From: Mycobacterium shimoidei
Lineage (GTDB): Bacteria; Actinomycetota; Actinomycetes; Mycobacteriales; Mycobacteriaceae
Length of the DNA: 64,000 nt
Assembly: GCA_002101905.1 (NCBI GenBank)
Contig: LQPU01000028.1
Span: 1 to 64,000 of the forward strand
Direction of reading: 5' to 3'
Made by a program: the position numbers and the translations under genes
Shown: piece after piece, positions 9,068 to 18,074 of the stretch
Layout: each line of letters opens with the position of its first letter
Numbering within the stretch: the first letter of the stretch is position 1
Notes under the pieces: generated by a model
Databases searched by the model: none
What the model saw: the letters and a program-made list of their open reading frames with translations, nothing else
Told to the model about the DNA's origin: nothing

Positions 9068-10384
9068 TCAGCCGAGCAGGGCGTCGACGAACGCAGCCGG
9101 CTCGAAGGGGGCCAGGTCGTCGGGTCCCTCGCCGAGCCCCACCAACTTGACTGGCACACCCAATTCCTGCTGGACGCGAAACACTATGCCGCCCTTGGCC
9201 GTACCATCCAGCTTGGTCAGTACAACGCCGGTGATCTCGACGACGTCGGCGAACACCCGCGCCTGCGCCAGACCGTTTTGGCCAATGGTGGCGTCGAGCA
9301 CCAGCAGCACCTCGTCGACGGCCGCGCGGCGGGTGACCACCCGTTTGACCTTGCCGAGTTCGTCCATCAGGCCGGTCTTGGTGTGCAACCGCCCGGCGGT
9401 GTCGATGAGCACAACGTCAGCGCCGGCCTTGATGCCCTTGTCGACGGCATCGAACGCCACCGACGCCGGGTCGGCGCCCTCGGCGCCGCGCACCACCTCG
9501 GCGCCTACCCGGGCGGCCCAGGTTTGCAGTTGGTCGGCCGCCGCAGCCCGGAAGGTGTCGGCCGCGCCCAGCACGACGCGGCGCCCGTCGGCGACCAACA
9601 CGCGCGCCAGCTTGCCGACCGTGGTGGTTTTGCCGGTGCCGTTGACGCCGACGACCAGCAGCACCGACGGATGGTCGGCGTGCGGCAACGCGCGGATGGA
9701 GCGGTCCAGGTCGGGCCGCAGCTCACCGATCAAAACCTCCCGCAGCACCGCGCGGGCATCCGCCTCAGTGCGCACGTTCTTGCTGGCGAGCTGGCTGCGC
9801 AGCTGTTCCACCACCGATGTGGCGACCACCGGGCCCAGATCGGCGATCAGCAGGGTGTCCTCGACTTCCTGCCAGGAGTCTTCGTCGAGGTCCCCGCCGC
9901 CGAGCAGGCCCAGCATGCTGCGGCCCAACGCGTTCTGGGATCGGGCCAGCCGGCCGCGCAGGCGTTCCAGCCGGCCTTCCGGCGGTGCGATGGCATCGAT
10001 TTCGGGCGCCTCAGGCGCCTCAGCCGCGGGCGCCTCAGCTGCCGGGGCCGCCGGGGCTGCCGGAGCCAGGGTGTCGGCCTGGGGCAGTTCGACGTCGGTG
10101 ATCGTGCGTCTAGGGGCGTCGCGGGGGACGGCCGCGTCGTCGCCGACACCGGGTAACCCGGTGGTGTCTACTCGTTCTGGTCGCTCCGGTTCGACAACCG
10201 GGGCGGTTTGGCTGAAGGAGATCTCCGACGAGGCGGTATAGCCGCCGGACCGATCAAGGTTCGGCTGCGGGGCCGACAGTCTGATCTGCCGGCGCCGGTA
10301 GCGGACCAGACCCAGGATCAGCGCGGTGATGACGACCAGTGCAACGACGACCGCTATCGCGATCCACAGACCTTCGGACACCAT
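9068..10384 (-). CDS. ftsY: Signal recognition particle receptor FtsY
   Basis: A 438-residue SRP GTPase. An N-terminal membrane segment (residues 5-28, LWIAIAVVVALVVITALILG) is followed by an acidic, Ala/Pro/Glu-rich linker with repeated PAAPAAPAAEAP-type units (about 105-135). The NG domain has the P-loop GVNGTGKTT near 245, DTFRAAAADQLQTW, DTAGRLHTKTGLMDEL and TKLDGTAKGG. It delivers ribosome-nascent-chain complexes to the Sec translocon together with Ffh. It follows smc by 46 bp on the same strand, so the two may be co-transcribed. N-terminal membrane anchors are common in actinobacterial FtsY. Confidence 0.97.
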   Translation of the reverse strand: MVSEGLWIAIAVVVALVVITALILGLVRYRRRQIRLSAPQPNLDRSGGYTASSEISFSQTAPVVEPERPERVDTTGLPGVGDDAAVPRDAPRRTITDVELPQADTLAPAAPAAPAAEAPAAEAPEAPEIDAIAPPEGRLERLRGRLARSQNALGRSMLGLLGGGDLDEDSWQEVEDTLLIADLGPVVATSVVEQLRSQLASKNVRTEADARAVLREVLIGELRPDLDRSIRALPHADHPSVLLVVGVNGTGKTTTVGKLARVLVADGRRVVLGAADTFRAAAADQLQTWAARVGAEVVRGAEGADPASVAFDAVDKGIKAGADVVLIDTAGRLHTKTGLMDELGKVKRVVTRRAAVDEVLLVLDATIGQNGLAQARVFADVVEITGVVLTKLDGTAKGGIVFRVQQELGVPVKLVGLGEGPDDLAPFEPAAFVDALLG

Positions 10385-10430
10385 GTCATTCTTCCAGGGG
10401 CCCGCGGCCGAACCGAGCGGCCCCGTCCGG

Positions 10431-13400
10431 CTATCCCGAAGCGCCGACCAGCTGATCGACCTGTTGGCCGCGCATCCGCTGCGAGATCACCGCGGTGACA
10501 CCGTCGTCGCGCATCGTCACGCCATACAGCGAATCCGCCACTTCCATGGTCGGCTTCTGGTGGGTGATCACGATCAGCTGCGACTGGGTGCGCAGCTGTT
10601 CGAACAGCCGCAGCAACCGGTGCAGGTTGGTGTCGTCGAGTGCGGCCTCCACCTCGTCCATGACGTAGAACGGCGACGGGCGAGCGCGGAAGATCGCGAC
10701 CAGCATCGCCACCGCGGTCAGCGCCTTCTCGCCACCGGACAGCAACGACAACCGCTTGATCTTCTTGCCCGGCGGGCGGGCCTCCACCTCGATGCCGGTG
10801 GTGAGCATGTCGTCGGGATCGGTCAGCCGCAGCCGGCCCTCCCCGCCGGGAAACAGCGCGGCGAACACCTGCTCGAACTCGCGCTCCACGTCGGCGTAGG
10901 CCTCAGTGAACACCTGCAGGATGCGGGCGTCGACGTCGGCGACGACGTCGAGCAGATCCTTACGGGCGGCCTTGACGTCCTCCAGCTGGGTGGACAAGAA
11001 GTTGTATCGCTCCTCCAGCGCGGCGAACTCCTCCAGCGCCAGCGGATTGACCCGGCCCAGTTCGGCGAGGTCTCGTTCGGCACGCTTGGCGCGGCGCTCC
11101 TGGGTAGCGCGATCGTAGGGCATCGGCGCCGGCGCGGTGACTTGCTCGCCGCGCTCGCGGGCCTGCTCGTATTCGGCCATCTCCAGCTCGGTCGGTGGCA
11201 GCGCTACGTGGGGACCGTATTCGGCGACCAGGTCGTCGGGCGCCATCCCGAACTGCTCGAGCACCATCTGCTCGAGCTGCTCGATGCGCAGCGCCGCTTG
11301 CGCCTTGGCCACCTCGTCGCGATGCAGCGACTCGGTCAACGCGGCGATCCGCGCGCCCAACGCATTGACTTCGTCGCGGACCGCGCTCATCGCGGTCGAG
11401 CGCTGCTCACGTTCGGCGGCCAGCGCGTCGCGGTTGCGCGAGGCGGCCCGCACCACCTGGTCAAGCTTTTCTGCGAGTAATTGCCCGGCATCGGCCACTG
11501 CGGCAGCCACCGCAGCCGCGTGCTCGCGTGCGGCCCGGGCCTGCTGGGCCCGCAGCCGTGCCTCGCGTTCGGTGGCGGCGGCGCGCCGCAACGAATCCGC
11601 CCTTCCCCGAACGCTATTGACACGCTCCTCGACTGTGCGCACCGCCAACCGCGCTTCCACCTCGGCGGCCCGGGCGGTCTCGGCGGCCGCAGCGATCTGC
11701 TGACGGGCCTGCGCATGACTGGGCTCCGCCGCCGACACTTGCTGGGTCGCTTCGGCGTTGCGAAGCCGGGTCTCCAATTCGCCGAGTTCCTCGAGGGTTC
11801 GGGCACGGCCGGTTTCCAACTCCTCACGCTGGTGCAGCAGCCGGCGCCATTCCTCGTCAGCGTTGCGCGCGTCCTGGCCAAGACGGCCCAGCTGCTCGTA
11901 GATCGCCGAGATCGCGGCGTCGGATTCGTTGAGCGCGGCCAGCGCCTGATCGACGGCGTCCTGACGGGCGGCCTGCTCGGTGAGCGCGCCGGCCAGCGCC
12001 GCAGACAGCTCACTGACCTGGGCCTCGGCGGTGGCCAGCTCGGAGCGGGCCTTGTCGATTTCGCTGGTGATCTCCAGCGTCGAGGGCTTGCGGTCCGAAC
12101 CTCCGACCAGCCAGCCGGCACCGACCAGGTCGCCGTCGACGGTGACCGCGCGCAGCCGCGGGTTGGCGGCCACCAGGTCCAGTGCCGCGGTCAGGTCGTC
12201 CACCACCGCGACGCCGGAGAGCATGGCGGTCATCGCCCCGCGCAGCCGCGGCGGTACCTCGATGAGGTCCAATGCCCAGCGGGCGCCGTCGGGCAGTGCG
12301 GATGGCGGTGTGGGTGACTCGACCGGCCAGTCCCCCAGCACGATCGCGGCCCGGCCCCCGTCGGCCTGTTTGAGCGCGGTCACTGCCGAACGGGCGGCGC
12401 CGAAGCTCTCGGCGGCAACCGCGTCGGCGGCCGCGCCGAGAACCGCCGCCAGCGCCGACTCGTAGCCCGAGGCCACCTTGACCAGCTTTGCAAGCGTCCC
12501 GAAAATGCCGGCACCACTCCGGTTTTCGGTGAGCCAGGCGGCGCCGTCCTTGCGCTCCAAGCCGACGGCCAACGCGTCGATGCGGGCGCGCAGCGAGGCC
12601 ACCTTGCGCTCGGCGGCGCGCTCGGCGGCCTGCAGTTCGGCGACGCGCTCGTCGGCCAACCGCAGCGTGGCCACCATCTGGTCGTGGTGTTCGTCGAGAC
12701 CGACCTCGCCTTGGTCCAACTCGCCGACTCGGCCCTGTACGGTTTCGAACTCCGCCTGGGCCTGCTGTGCGCGGGCTGCGGCATGCTCGATGCGTTCGGA
12801 CAACTTGCTGACGCTGTCGTCGATCGACTCGACCCGCGCGCGCATGGTCTCCACCTGACCGGCCAGCCGGGCCAGGCCCTCGCGCCGATCGGCCTCCGCG
12901 CGCACCGCCGCCAAGTGCGCCGCTTCGGCCTCGGCCGCATGCCGTTCCCGTTCGGCCAATTCCGCGCGGGCGGCCTCCAGCCGGGTCCGTGCGGCGGCCA
13001 ACTCGCTCAGCAGCTGCTGTTCTTGTGTCGCCACCTGGTCGGCTTCGGCCTCCAGGGCGTCGGGATCGGGGCCGCCCGTGGCGGGCGGTTCGACGTCGAG
13101 ATGCTGGGCGCGTTCGCGTGCGATGCGCACAGTGGCGCTGACGCGTTCGGCCAACGCGGACAGCCGAAACCAGGTCTGTTGAGCCGATTCCGCCCGCTGC
13201 GACAGCGCGGCCGACGCTGCCTCGTGCGCGGCCAGTTCCTCCGACGCCACCGCCATGCGGCCGGCTGCCTCGTCGTGCTCGCGGCGCAACGCTGCCTCGG
13301 CTTCGTTGGTGTCGTTGAGTTCGGCCCGGCGCGTGACCACGTCGTCGGCGGCCAGCCTCAACCGGGCGTCGCGCAGGTCGGCCTGGATGGTCTGGGCGCG

Positions 13401-14039
13401 TCGGGCTACCTCGGCCTGGCGGCCCAGCGGCTTGAGCTGGCGGCGCAGTTCGGTGGTCAAGTCGGTCAGCCGGGCCAGATTCGCCGACATCGCCTCGAGT
13501 TTGCGGACCGCCTTTTCCTTGCGCTTGCGGTGCTTGAGCACCCCGGCGGCTTCCTCGATGAACGCCCGGCGGTCCTCCGGCCGCGACTCCAGAATCTCGT
13601 TGAGCTTGCCCTGCCCGACGATGACGTGCATCTCACGGCCGATGCCGGAGTCGCTCAACAGTTCCTGGATATCCATCAAACGGCAACTGGTGCCGTTGAT
13701 TTCGTACTCGCTGGCCCCGTCACGGAACATCCGGCGGGTGATCGAGACCTCGGAGTACTCGATCGGCAGCGCGTTGTCGGAATTGTCGATAGTGACGGTG
13801 ACCTCGGCGCGGCCCAGCGGCGCGCGCGACGAGGTGCCGGCGAAGATGACGTCTTCCATCTTGCCGCCGCGCAGCGATTTGGCGCCCTGCTCGCCCATCA
13901 CCCACGCCAGCGCGTCGACCACGTTGGACTTGCCCGAGCCGTTGGGCCCCACCACGCAGGTGATGCCCGGCTCGAAGCGCAGAGTCGTCGACGCGGCGAA
14001 CGACTTGAAGCCCTTCAGCGTCAGACTCTTGAGGTACAC
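10431..14039 (-). CDS. smc: Chromosome partition protein SMC
   Basis: A 1202-residue SMC ATPase. The GTG start at 14039 is chosen because family conservation begins with [15 protein letters not shown]; the longer open frame to 14171 adds unrelated residues overlapping acyP. Walker [10 protein letters not shown] is near residue 33, then two long coiled coils rich in Ala, Glu and Arg (about 165-500 and 670-1010) flank a hinge near 510-650. The C-terminal head has the LSGGEKAL signature and Walker [14 protein letters not shown]. It condenses and organises the chromosome with ScpA/ScpB, which are not in this window. ftsY is downstream; acyP is 10 bp upstream. Confidence 0.97.
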   Translation of the reverse strand: MYLKSLTLKGFKSFAASTTLRFEPGITCVVGPNGSGKSNVVDALAWVMGEQGAKSLRGGKMEDVIFAGTSSRAPLGRAEVTVTIDNSDNALPIEYSEVSITRRMFRDGASEYEINGTSCRLMDIQELLSDSGIGREMHVIVGQGKLNEILESRPEDRRAFIEEAAGVLKHRKRKEKAVRKLEAMSANLARLTDLTTELRRQLKPLGRQAEVARRAQTIQADLRDARLRLAADDVVTRRAELNDTNEAEAALRREHDEAAGRMAVASEELAAHEAASAALSQRAESAQQTWFRLSALAERVSATVRIARERAQHLDVEPPATGGPDPDALEAEADQVATQEQQLLSELAAARTRLEAARAELAERERHAAEAEAAHLAAVRAEADRREGLARLAGQVETMRARVESIDDSVSKLSERIEHAAARAQQAQAEFETVQGRVGELDQGEVGLDEHHDQMVATLRLADERVAELQAAERAAERKVASLRARIDALAVGLERKDGAAWLTENRSGAGIFGTLAKLVKVASGYESALAAVLGAAADAVAAESFGAARSAVTALKQADGGRAAIVLGDWPVESPTPPSALPDGARWALDLIEVPPRLRGAMTAMLSGVAVVDDLTAALDLVAANPRLRAVTVDGDLVGAGWLVGGSDRKPSTLEITSEIDKARSELATAEAQVSELSAALAGALTEQAARQDAVDQALAALNESDAAISAIYEQLGRLGQDARNADEEWRRLLHQREELETGRARTLEELGELETRLRNAEATQQVSAAEPSHAQARQQIAAAAETARAAEVEARLAVRTVEERVNSVRGRADSLRRAAATEREARLRAQQARAAREHAAAVAAAVADAGQLLAEKLDQVVRAASRNRDALAAEREQRSTAMSAVRDEVNALGARIAALTESLHRDEVAKAQAALRIEQLEQMVLEQFGMAPDDLVAEYGPHVALPPTELEMAEYEQARERGEQVTAPAPMPYDRATQERRAKRAERDLAELGRVNPLALEEFAALEERYNFLSTQLEDVKAARKDLLDVVADVDARILQVFTEAYADVEREFEQVFAALFPGGEGRLRLTDPDDMLTTGIEVEARPPGKKIKRLSLLSGGEKALTAVAMLVAIFRARPSPFYVMDEVEAALDDTNLHRLLRLFEQLRTQSQLIVITHQKPTMEVADSLYGVTMRDDGVTAVISQRMRGQQVDQLVGASG

Positions 14040-14049
14040 GGCGTGCAGA

Positions 14050-14355
14050 CTACCGTTCGCTAAAGCCGTTGATGGGTTCGCCGCGCGGTGACCAGTCGGC
14101 GACAACCTTGTCGACACGGCCTGGTGTTTTGCCGCTCTGCAACAGCTGCAACAGCTGTTCACAAGCGTCACGTGATCCCTGCGCGACGACTTGTACCCGC
14201 CCGTCGGGCCGATTGGCGGCGTACCCGGTCAGGCCCAGCTCCAGCGCGCGACAGCGCGTCCACCACCGGAAGCCCACACCCTGGACGCGGCCGTGCACCC
14301 ATGCGGTGAGCCGGACGTCAGGTTCGGATTCAGGTTCAACCTCAGGCTCGAACAT
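14050..14355 (-). CDS. acyP: Acylphosphatase
   Basis: A 101-residue acylphosphatase with the catalytic motif [11 protein letters not shown] (arginine) and [16 protein letters not shown] (asparagine) that hydrolyse acyl phosphates. The N-terminus is an acidic extension ([12 protein letters not shown] at residues 3-14) encoded by three 12-bp tandem repeats at 14317-14352, which appears longer than in relatives. The start overlaps the end of the OsmC gene by 14 bp, and the stop is 10 bp before the smc start, so it is embedded in a minus-strand operon. Confidence 0.93.
   Translation of the reverse strand: MFEPEVEPESEPDVRLTAWVHGRVQGVGFRWWTRCRALELGLTGYAANRPDGRVQVVAQGSRDACEQLLQLLQSGKTPGRVDKVVADWSPRGEPINGFSER
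14317..14352 (-). repeat. Three 12-bp tandem repeats in the acyP 5' end
   Basis: The minus-strand codons TTC GAG CCT GAG, GTT GAA CCT GAA and TCC GAA CCT GAC form three imperfect 12-bp units that encode F-E-P-E, V-E-P-E and S-E-P-D. They lie where the acyP and OsmC reading frames overlap. Slippage here would lengthen or shorten the AcyP N-terminus without breaking the frame. Confidence 0.6.
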
Positions 14356-14755
14356 TGACGACCTCGAAACTGACTTTGGCGCCGGATTTCAGTGTGCGCC
14401 CGACCGTGCACACCTGGTCGATCGCGCGCTGCACCACCGTCAGCACCCGTGCTGTCTCGGCCTCGTCGAGCCCGGACAGGTCGAGCTCCATGGTCTCCTC
14501 CAGCAGTGGATAGCGTTCCTGTTCCCGGTCGGCTTCACCGGAGACCTTCACGACCGCCCGGTAATCGTCGCCGAGCCGACGGGCCAGCGGCTGGTCGCTG
14601 GCCATGCCGCTGCAGGCGGCCAAAGCGATCTTGAGCAGCTCGCCGGGCGTGAACACGCCGTCGACGTCTTCCGAGCCGATCAGGACTTGGGCGCCCCGCG
14701 AGCTGTGCCCGGTGTAGCGGCGAGTCCCGGTGCGTTCCACCCACAGTTCTGTCAT
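14342..14755 (-). CDS. OsmC family protein
   Basis: A 137-residue OsmC/Ohr-fold protein. The two cysteines of the family active site are visible: [14 protein letters not shown] near residue 53 and [10 protein letters not shown] near 118. Family members reduce organic hydroperoxides with thiol cofactors. It corresponds by position and size to H37Rv Rv2923c. The end overlaps acyP by 14 bp. Upstream lies a 126-bp gap to fpg with a palindromic repeat element. Confidence 0.88.
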   Translation of the reverse strand: MTELWVERTGTRRYTGHSSRGAQVLIGSEDVDGVFTPGELLKIALAACSGMASDQPLARRLGDDYRAVVKVSGEADREQERYPLLEETMELDLSGLDEAETARVLTVVQRAIDQVCTVGRTLKSGAKVSFEVVNVRA

Positions 14756-14783
14756 GGGTTCTTTCTACCGGCCCCCCTTCGGC

Positions 14784-14872
14784 GCGAGCGGGCGCAGTTG
14801 TACGCATCTGCGCGGCGTGTCCTGTACAGACACGCCCGCTCGCGCAATATCTCGCGCAATACTCGCGCAATA
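14784..14872. repeat. REP-like palindrome plus short tandem repeats
   Basis: Perfect 13-bp inverted arms GCGCGAGCGGGCG (14784-14796) and CGCCCGCTCGCGC (14833-14845) enclose 36 bases that include TGTACAGACA. The right arm runs into three head-to-tail copies of CTCGCGCAATA (14839-14872; the first copy has one extra T). It fills the fpg-OsmC gap. Similar GC-rich palindromes with TTGCGCGAGC ends are scattered between genes in many mycobacteria. The hairpin could end or attenuate fpg transcription. Confidence 0.7.
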
Positions 14873-14881
14873 CGGGGACGG

Positions 14882-15733
14882 TTAGCGTCGCGGGCGGGGC
14901 TGGCAGCGCGGGCAGTAGAACGACGAGCGGTTCATGAACTTTTCCCGGCGGATCACCGCGCCGCATCGCCGGCACGGTTTGCCGTCGCGCCCGTAGGCGT
15001 CCAGCGCGCGGTCGAAGTAGCCGGACTGGCCGTTGACATTGACGTAGAGCGAATCGAACGAGGTGCCGCCCTGCGCAAGGGCATCCCGCATCACGTCGGC
15101 GGCCGCGGCCAGTACCGCGGTCAACTTCGGGCGGGTCAGACCACCGGCAAGCCGGGTACCGTTCACCTTGGCCCGCCACAACGCCTCGTCGGCGTAGATG
15201 TTGCCGATGCCCGACACGACGGTCTGGTCGAGCAGTTGCCGTTTGATCTCAGATTGCTTGCGCCGCAATACGTCAACCACTGCATCGACGTCGAACCGCG
15301 GATCGAGCGGGTCACGCGCCAAATGGGCTACAGGCGCCGGCACCACGCTGCCGTCCACTGTCACCAGGTCGGTCAGCATCCACCCGCCGAATGTCCGCTG
15401 GTCGACGAAGCTCAATGTGGTCCCGTCGTCGAGCACCGCTGCAATGCGCAGATGTCTCGCGTTGGGGACCGCACCGAGCAGCATCTGCCCGCTCATGCCG
15501 AGATGGACAAGTAACGCGGACTCGCCCCCGTCCAGGGTCAACCACAAATACTTGCCGCGCCGATCGGTGCCGGTGATGCGCGCATCGAGCAGCCGCGCCG
15601 TCAGGTCCGCAGGTCCGGCCTCGTGGCGGCGCACGGCACGGGGATGATGCACCCGCACCGCGGTGATGGTCTTGTCGACCACGTGGTCTTGCAATCCGCG
15701 CCGCACCACCTCGACTTCAGGCAGTTCGGGCAT
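14882..15733 (-). CDS. mutM: Formamidopyrimidine-DNA glycosylase
   Basis: A 283-residue Fpg/MutM that removes 8-oxoguanine and formamidopyrimidines and nicks at the resulting site. The N-terminus [14 protein letters not shown] carries the catalytic Pro2 and Glu3; Lys is in [11 protein letters not shown]. The DNA-binding H2TH region includes [12 protein letters not shown], and the C-terminal zinc finger has the four cysteines of CRRCG and CPRC. In mycobacteria the gene is also called fpg. It follows rnc by 5 bp and is followed by an OsmC-family gene. Confidence 0.97.
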   Translation of the reverse strand: MPELPEVEVVRRGLQDHVVDKTITAVRVHHPRAVRRHEAGPADLTARLLDARITGTDRRGKYLWLTLDGGESALLVHLGMSGQMLLGAVPNARHLRIAAVLDDGTTLSFVDQRTFGGWMLTDLVTVDGSVVPAPVAHLARDPLDPRFDVDAVVDVLRRKQSEIKRQLLDQTVVSGIGNIYADEALWRAKVNGTRLAGGLTRPKLTAVLAAAADVMRDALAQGGTSFDSLYVNVNGQSGYFDRALDAYGRDGKPCRRCGAVIRREKFMNRSSFYCPRCQPRPRR

Positions 15734-15738
15734 CTAGA

Positions 15739-16437
15739 TCAGGCGTCTTCCGCAGTGTTGAGCGCATCGAGTGCGTTGTAGGCCGCCGACGCCGCTTTCT
15801 GTTCCGCCTCTTTTTTGGTGCGGCCCACGCCCGATCCGTACTGGGTGTCCATCAGCACCACCGTCGCGGTGAATTCCCTGTCATGGTCTGGTCCGGTGGC
15901 GGTGACACGGTAGGAAGGCACACCCAGGCCGCGTTCAGCCGTCAGTTCCTGCAGGCTGGTCTTCCAGTCCAGGCTTGCCCCCAGCTTGGGCGCCGCGTCT
16001 AGCAGCGGCCCGAACAACCGCAGAACCACTTTTCGCGCCGCCTCGAAGCCGCGGTGCAGGTACACCGCCCCCAGCAGGGACTCCATCCCGTCGGCCAGAA
16101 TGCTGGATTTGTCGGATCCACCGCTATTGATTTCGCCGCGTCCAAGCAGGATGTAGGCACCCAGGCCGTCGTCGGTCAGCCCGCGCGCTACGTCGGCGAG
16201 CGCTTGGGTGTTGACCACGCTGGAGCGCATTTTGGCCAGGTCACTTTCCGGCCGGTCCGGGTGGCGGCGAAACAGTTCGTCGGTAATGGTCAGGCCCAAG
16301 ACCGCGTCGCCGAGGAACTCCAGGCGCTCATTGGTGGGCAGTCCGCCGTTCTCGTAGGCATAACTGCGGTGCGTCAGCGCCAGGGTCAGCAGCTCTTCGG
16401 GCAGCTCAACCCCGAGCGCGTCGAGCAGGTCATTCAC
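15739..16437 (-). CDS. rnc: Ribonuclease III
   Basis: A 232-residue endonuclease for double-stranded RNA, processing rRNA precursors. The RNase III signature [13 protein letters not shown] is near residue 37, a second catalytic acidic region lies near 110 ([16 protein letters not shown]), and a C-terminal double-stranded RNA-binding domain runs from about 155 ([14 protein letters not shown]) to AYNALDAL. The GTG at 16437 is chosen because it overlaps the upstream gene's stop (GTGA) and the protein then matches family length; the frame stays open upstream to 16581. Confidence 0.95.
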   Translation of the reverse strand: MNDLLDALGVELPEELLTLALTHRSYAYENGGLPTNERLEFLGDAVLGLTITDELFRRHPDRPESDLAKMRSSVVNTQALADVARGLTDDGLGAYILLGRGEINSGGSDKSSILADGMESLLGAVYLHRGFEAARKVVLRLFGPLLDAAPKLGASLDWKTSLQELTAERGLGVPSYRVTATGPDHDREFTATVVLMDTQYGSGVGRTKKEAEQKAASAAYNALDALNTAEDA

Positions 16438-17018
16438 GATTGCGCCGCATCGTCGTCGGAGCGGACCACGTCGGCGAGCTTGGCCCAGCGCGGATCGATC
16501 TTGTCGTGGTGATGGCCGGGCTCGGCGGTCGCGAGCGCAACTCCGCAATCCGGGCACAGCCCCGGGCAGTCCTCCCGGCATACCGGCGAGAACGGCAACT
16601 CGAGCCCGACGGCATCGATGATGGGCTGCTCGAGGTCAACCATGTCGTCGACGACCCGGCCGACCTCATCCTCGTCGGTGGTCTCGTCGGTGGCGCTTTC
16701 CGGGTAGGCGAAGAGCTCGGTCAGCCGGACCTGCACTTGTCCGGCCATCTGGGTCAGGCAACGTGAGCACTCGCCGGCCGTTTGTGCGCTCACCGTTCCC
16801 GTCACCAACACGCCTTCGGAGACCGACTCGACCCGCAGATCCAGTTCCAGGGGGGTGCCGCGCTCGATCGCGATCAGATCCAGTCCGATGCGCGACGGGC
16901 TGGCCACCGTGTCATGCAGCGAGAACATCGCTCCTGACCGGCGTCCCAAGTGCGTGATATTGATCGCCAGCGGCGAGGTCGAATGCCGCTGCGGCGTCGA
17001 ACTGTGCTGCCTGGGCAT
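16434..17018 (-). CDS. DUF177/YceD family protein
   Basis: A 194-residue protein. The N-terminal part contains [10 protein letters not shown], a CxxC, and the C-terminal part a cysteine cluster [13 protein letters not shown] near 157-169, as in YceD/DUF177 proteins. YceD relatives are linked in other bacteria to 23S rRNA precursor accumulation and ribosomal protein synthesis; that link is from family knowledge. An rpmF gene (L32), often next to yceD, is not adjacent here. The stop overlaps the rnc start by 4 bp, so the two genes are coupled. The upstream gap to sepIVA holds two 54-bp repeats. Confidence 0.88.
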   Translation of the reverse strand: MPRQHSSTPQRHSTSPLAINITHLGRRSGAMFSLHDTVASPSRIGLDLIAIERGTPLELDLRVESVSEGVLVTGTVSAQTAGECSRCLTQMAGQVQVRLTELFAYPESATDETTDEDEVGRVVDDMVDLEQPIIDAVGLELPFSPVCREDCPGLCPDCGVALATAEPGHHHDKIDPRWAKLADVVRSDDDAAQS

Positions 17019-17040
17019 GCCCGCAATCCTACGAGCGGTA

Positions 17041-17148
17041 CCCGCGGCGATCGCAAGCGCGGCGAAGCCGGGCGCAGCGGGTCGCCGCCATCAGCCCGCG
17101 GCGATCGCAAGCGCGGCGAAGCCGGGCGCAGCGGGTCGCCGCCAATCA
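17041..17148. repeat. Two direct copies of a 54-bp dispersed repeat
   Basis: A unit beginning CCCGCGGCGATCGCAAGCGC and containing the core GCGGCGAAGCCGGGCGCAGC then GGG occurs at 17041 and again at 17095, a 54-bp period. The second copy differs by one inserted A near its end. The same core with small changes recurs as a 54-bp pair at 50295-50392 and as a single inverted copy near 58857-58898. It lies between sepIVA and the DUF177 gene. This is a MIRU/VNTR-type intergenic repeat and a potential length-polymorphic typing site. Confidence 0.8.
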
Positions 17149-17155
17149 GCCCGGG

Positions 17156-17893
17156 CTAGCGCTGCGCGTAGTCGTGCATGCCGGCCGCGGTCCGCAACTG
17201 GTGGCGGCCGCGGTTGACCGAACGCAAGGTGCCGTTGAGCATCTCCTCGAATTCGGCGAGCTTGCTGTCGACGTAGATGTCGCATTCGCCGCGCAGCCGG
17301 TCGGCTTCGGCGTGCGCCGCGTCGATGAGCCGGCTGGCCTCGGCGTTAGCCGACGCCACCACCTCGGTCTGGGACACCAGCCGCTGCTGCTCTTTGATGC
17401 CCTCCTGGACGGCCTTCTCGTAGGAGATGTTGCCCTCTTCCACCAACCGGTCACATTCCGCCTTGGCCCGGGTGGTGGCGGCTTCGTACTCGCGTTTCGC
17501 CGAGGCGGCGATGCGGGCCGCCTCTTCACGGGCCTCGACGACCATCCGCTCGCTGTGCTGGCGCGCCTCGGCCACCATGCGGTCGGCCTGCGACTTCGCG
17601 TCGGCCAGGATCCGGTCGGCCTCCGCGCGGGCGTGGTTGATCATCGACTCCGATTCGGTGGTCGCCGAGGACACCATCGAATCGGCGTGCGTCTTGGCGT
17701 CGTGCAGGAGCGAATCGCGGGCGTCAAGCACGTCCTGGGCGTCGTCGAGCTCGCCGGGGATCGCATCCTTGATGTCGTCGATCAATTCGAGCACGTCGCC
17801 GCGCGGCACCACACAGCCCGCGGTCATCGGCACACCACGGGCCTCCTCGACGATGGCGCCCAGTTCGTCCAGGGCTTCAAACACTCGGTACAC
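17156..17893 (-). CDS. sepIVA: Septation protein SepIVA, DivIVA-like
   Basis: A 245-residue DivIVA-domain protein, the same length as I recall for H37Rv Rv2927c. After an N-terminal segment MYRVFEALDELGAIVEEARG, a long coiled coil rich in Ala, Glu, Arg and Asp (about 55-215) carries repeated heptads such as SESMINHARAEADRIL and SQADRMVAEARQHSERMV. SepIVA is an essential mycobacterial septation factor that localises to the septum and the intracellular membrane domain. The GTG start at 17893 follows GGAAGGG. The opposite-strand permease begins 182 bp upstream; in H37Rv the PDIM/PGL locus separates the two. Confidence 0.93.
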   Translation of the reverse strand: MYRVFEALDELGAIVEEARGVPMTAGCVVPRGDVLELIDDIKDAIPGELDDAQDVLDARDSLLHDAKTHADSMVSSATTESESMINHARAEADRILADAKSQADRMVAEARQHSERMVVEAREEAARIAASAKREYEAATTRAKAECDRLVEEGNISYEKAVQEGIKEQQRLVSQTEVVASANAEASRLIDAAHAEADRLRGECDIYVDSKLAEFEEMLNGTLRSVNRGRHQLRTAAGMHDYAQR

Positions 17894-18074
17894 GGCAGCA
17901 CCCTTCCGGCGTCGTTGTTGTTACCAGTGTGCCTGGTGTTGCGCCTGTGACTGCGTTGGCATGCCCGGTGTGTCGGGGGGTTTAGCAGAATCGTGACGGT
18001 GCTCTTCACCTGCACACTTGCCGTCATTATGTCGACGCACCCATCCGGACGGCAATCGTGATAGGGGTAAACAG

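Noticed and set aside
10326..11480. A 384-codon plus-strand frame opposite smc
   Set aside because: It is antisense to the strongly conserved smc C-terminal head and has no family signature; long antisense frames are normal in GC-rich genes.
12684..14063. A 459-codon plus-strand frame opposite smc
   Set aside because: Same situation: codon-position shadow of the coiled-coil and Walker A region, low-complexity composition.
17041..17148. CRISPR array
   Set aside because: Only two units without unique spacers; the repeats are contiguous 54-bp tandems with copies elsewhere, so they are MIRU/VNTR-type.
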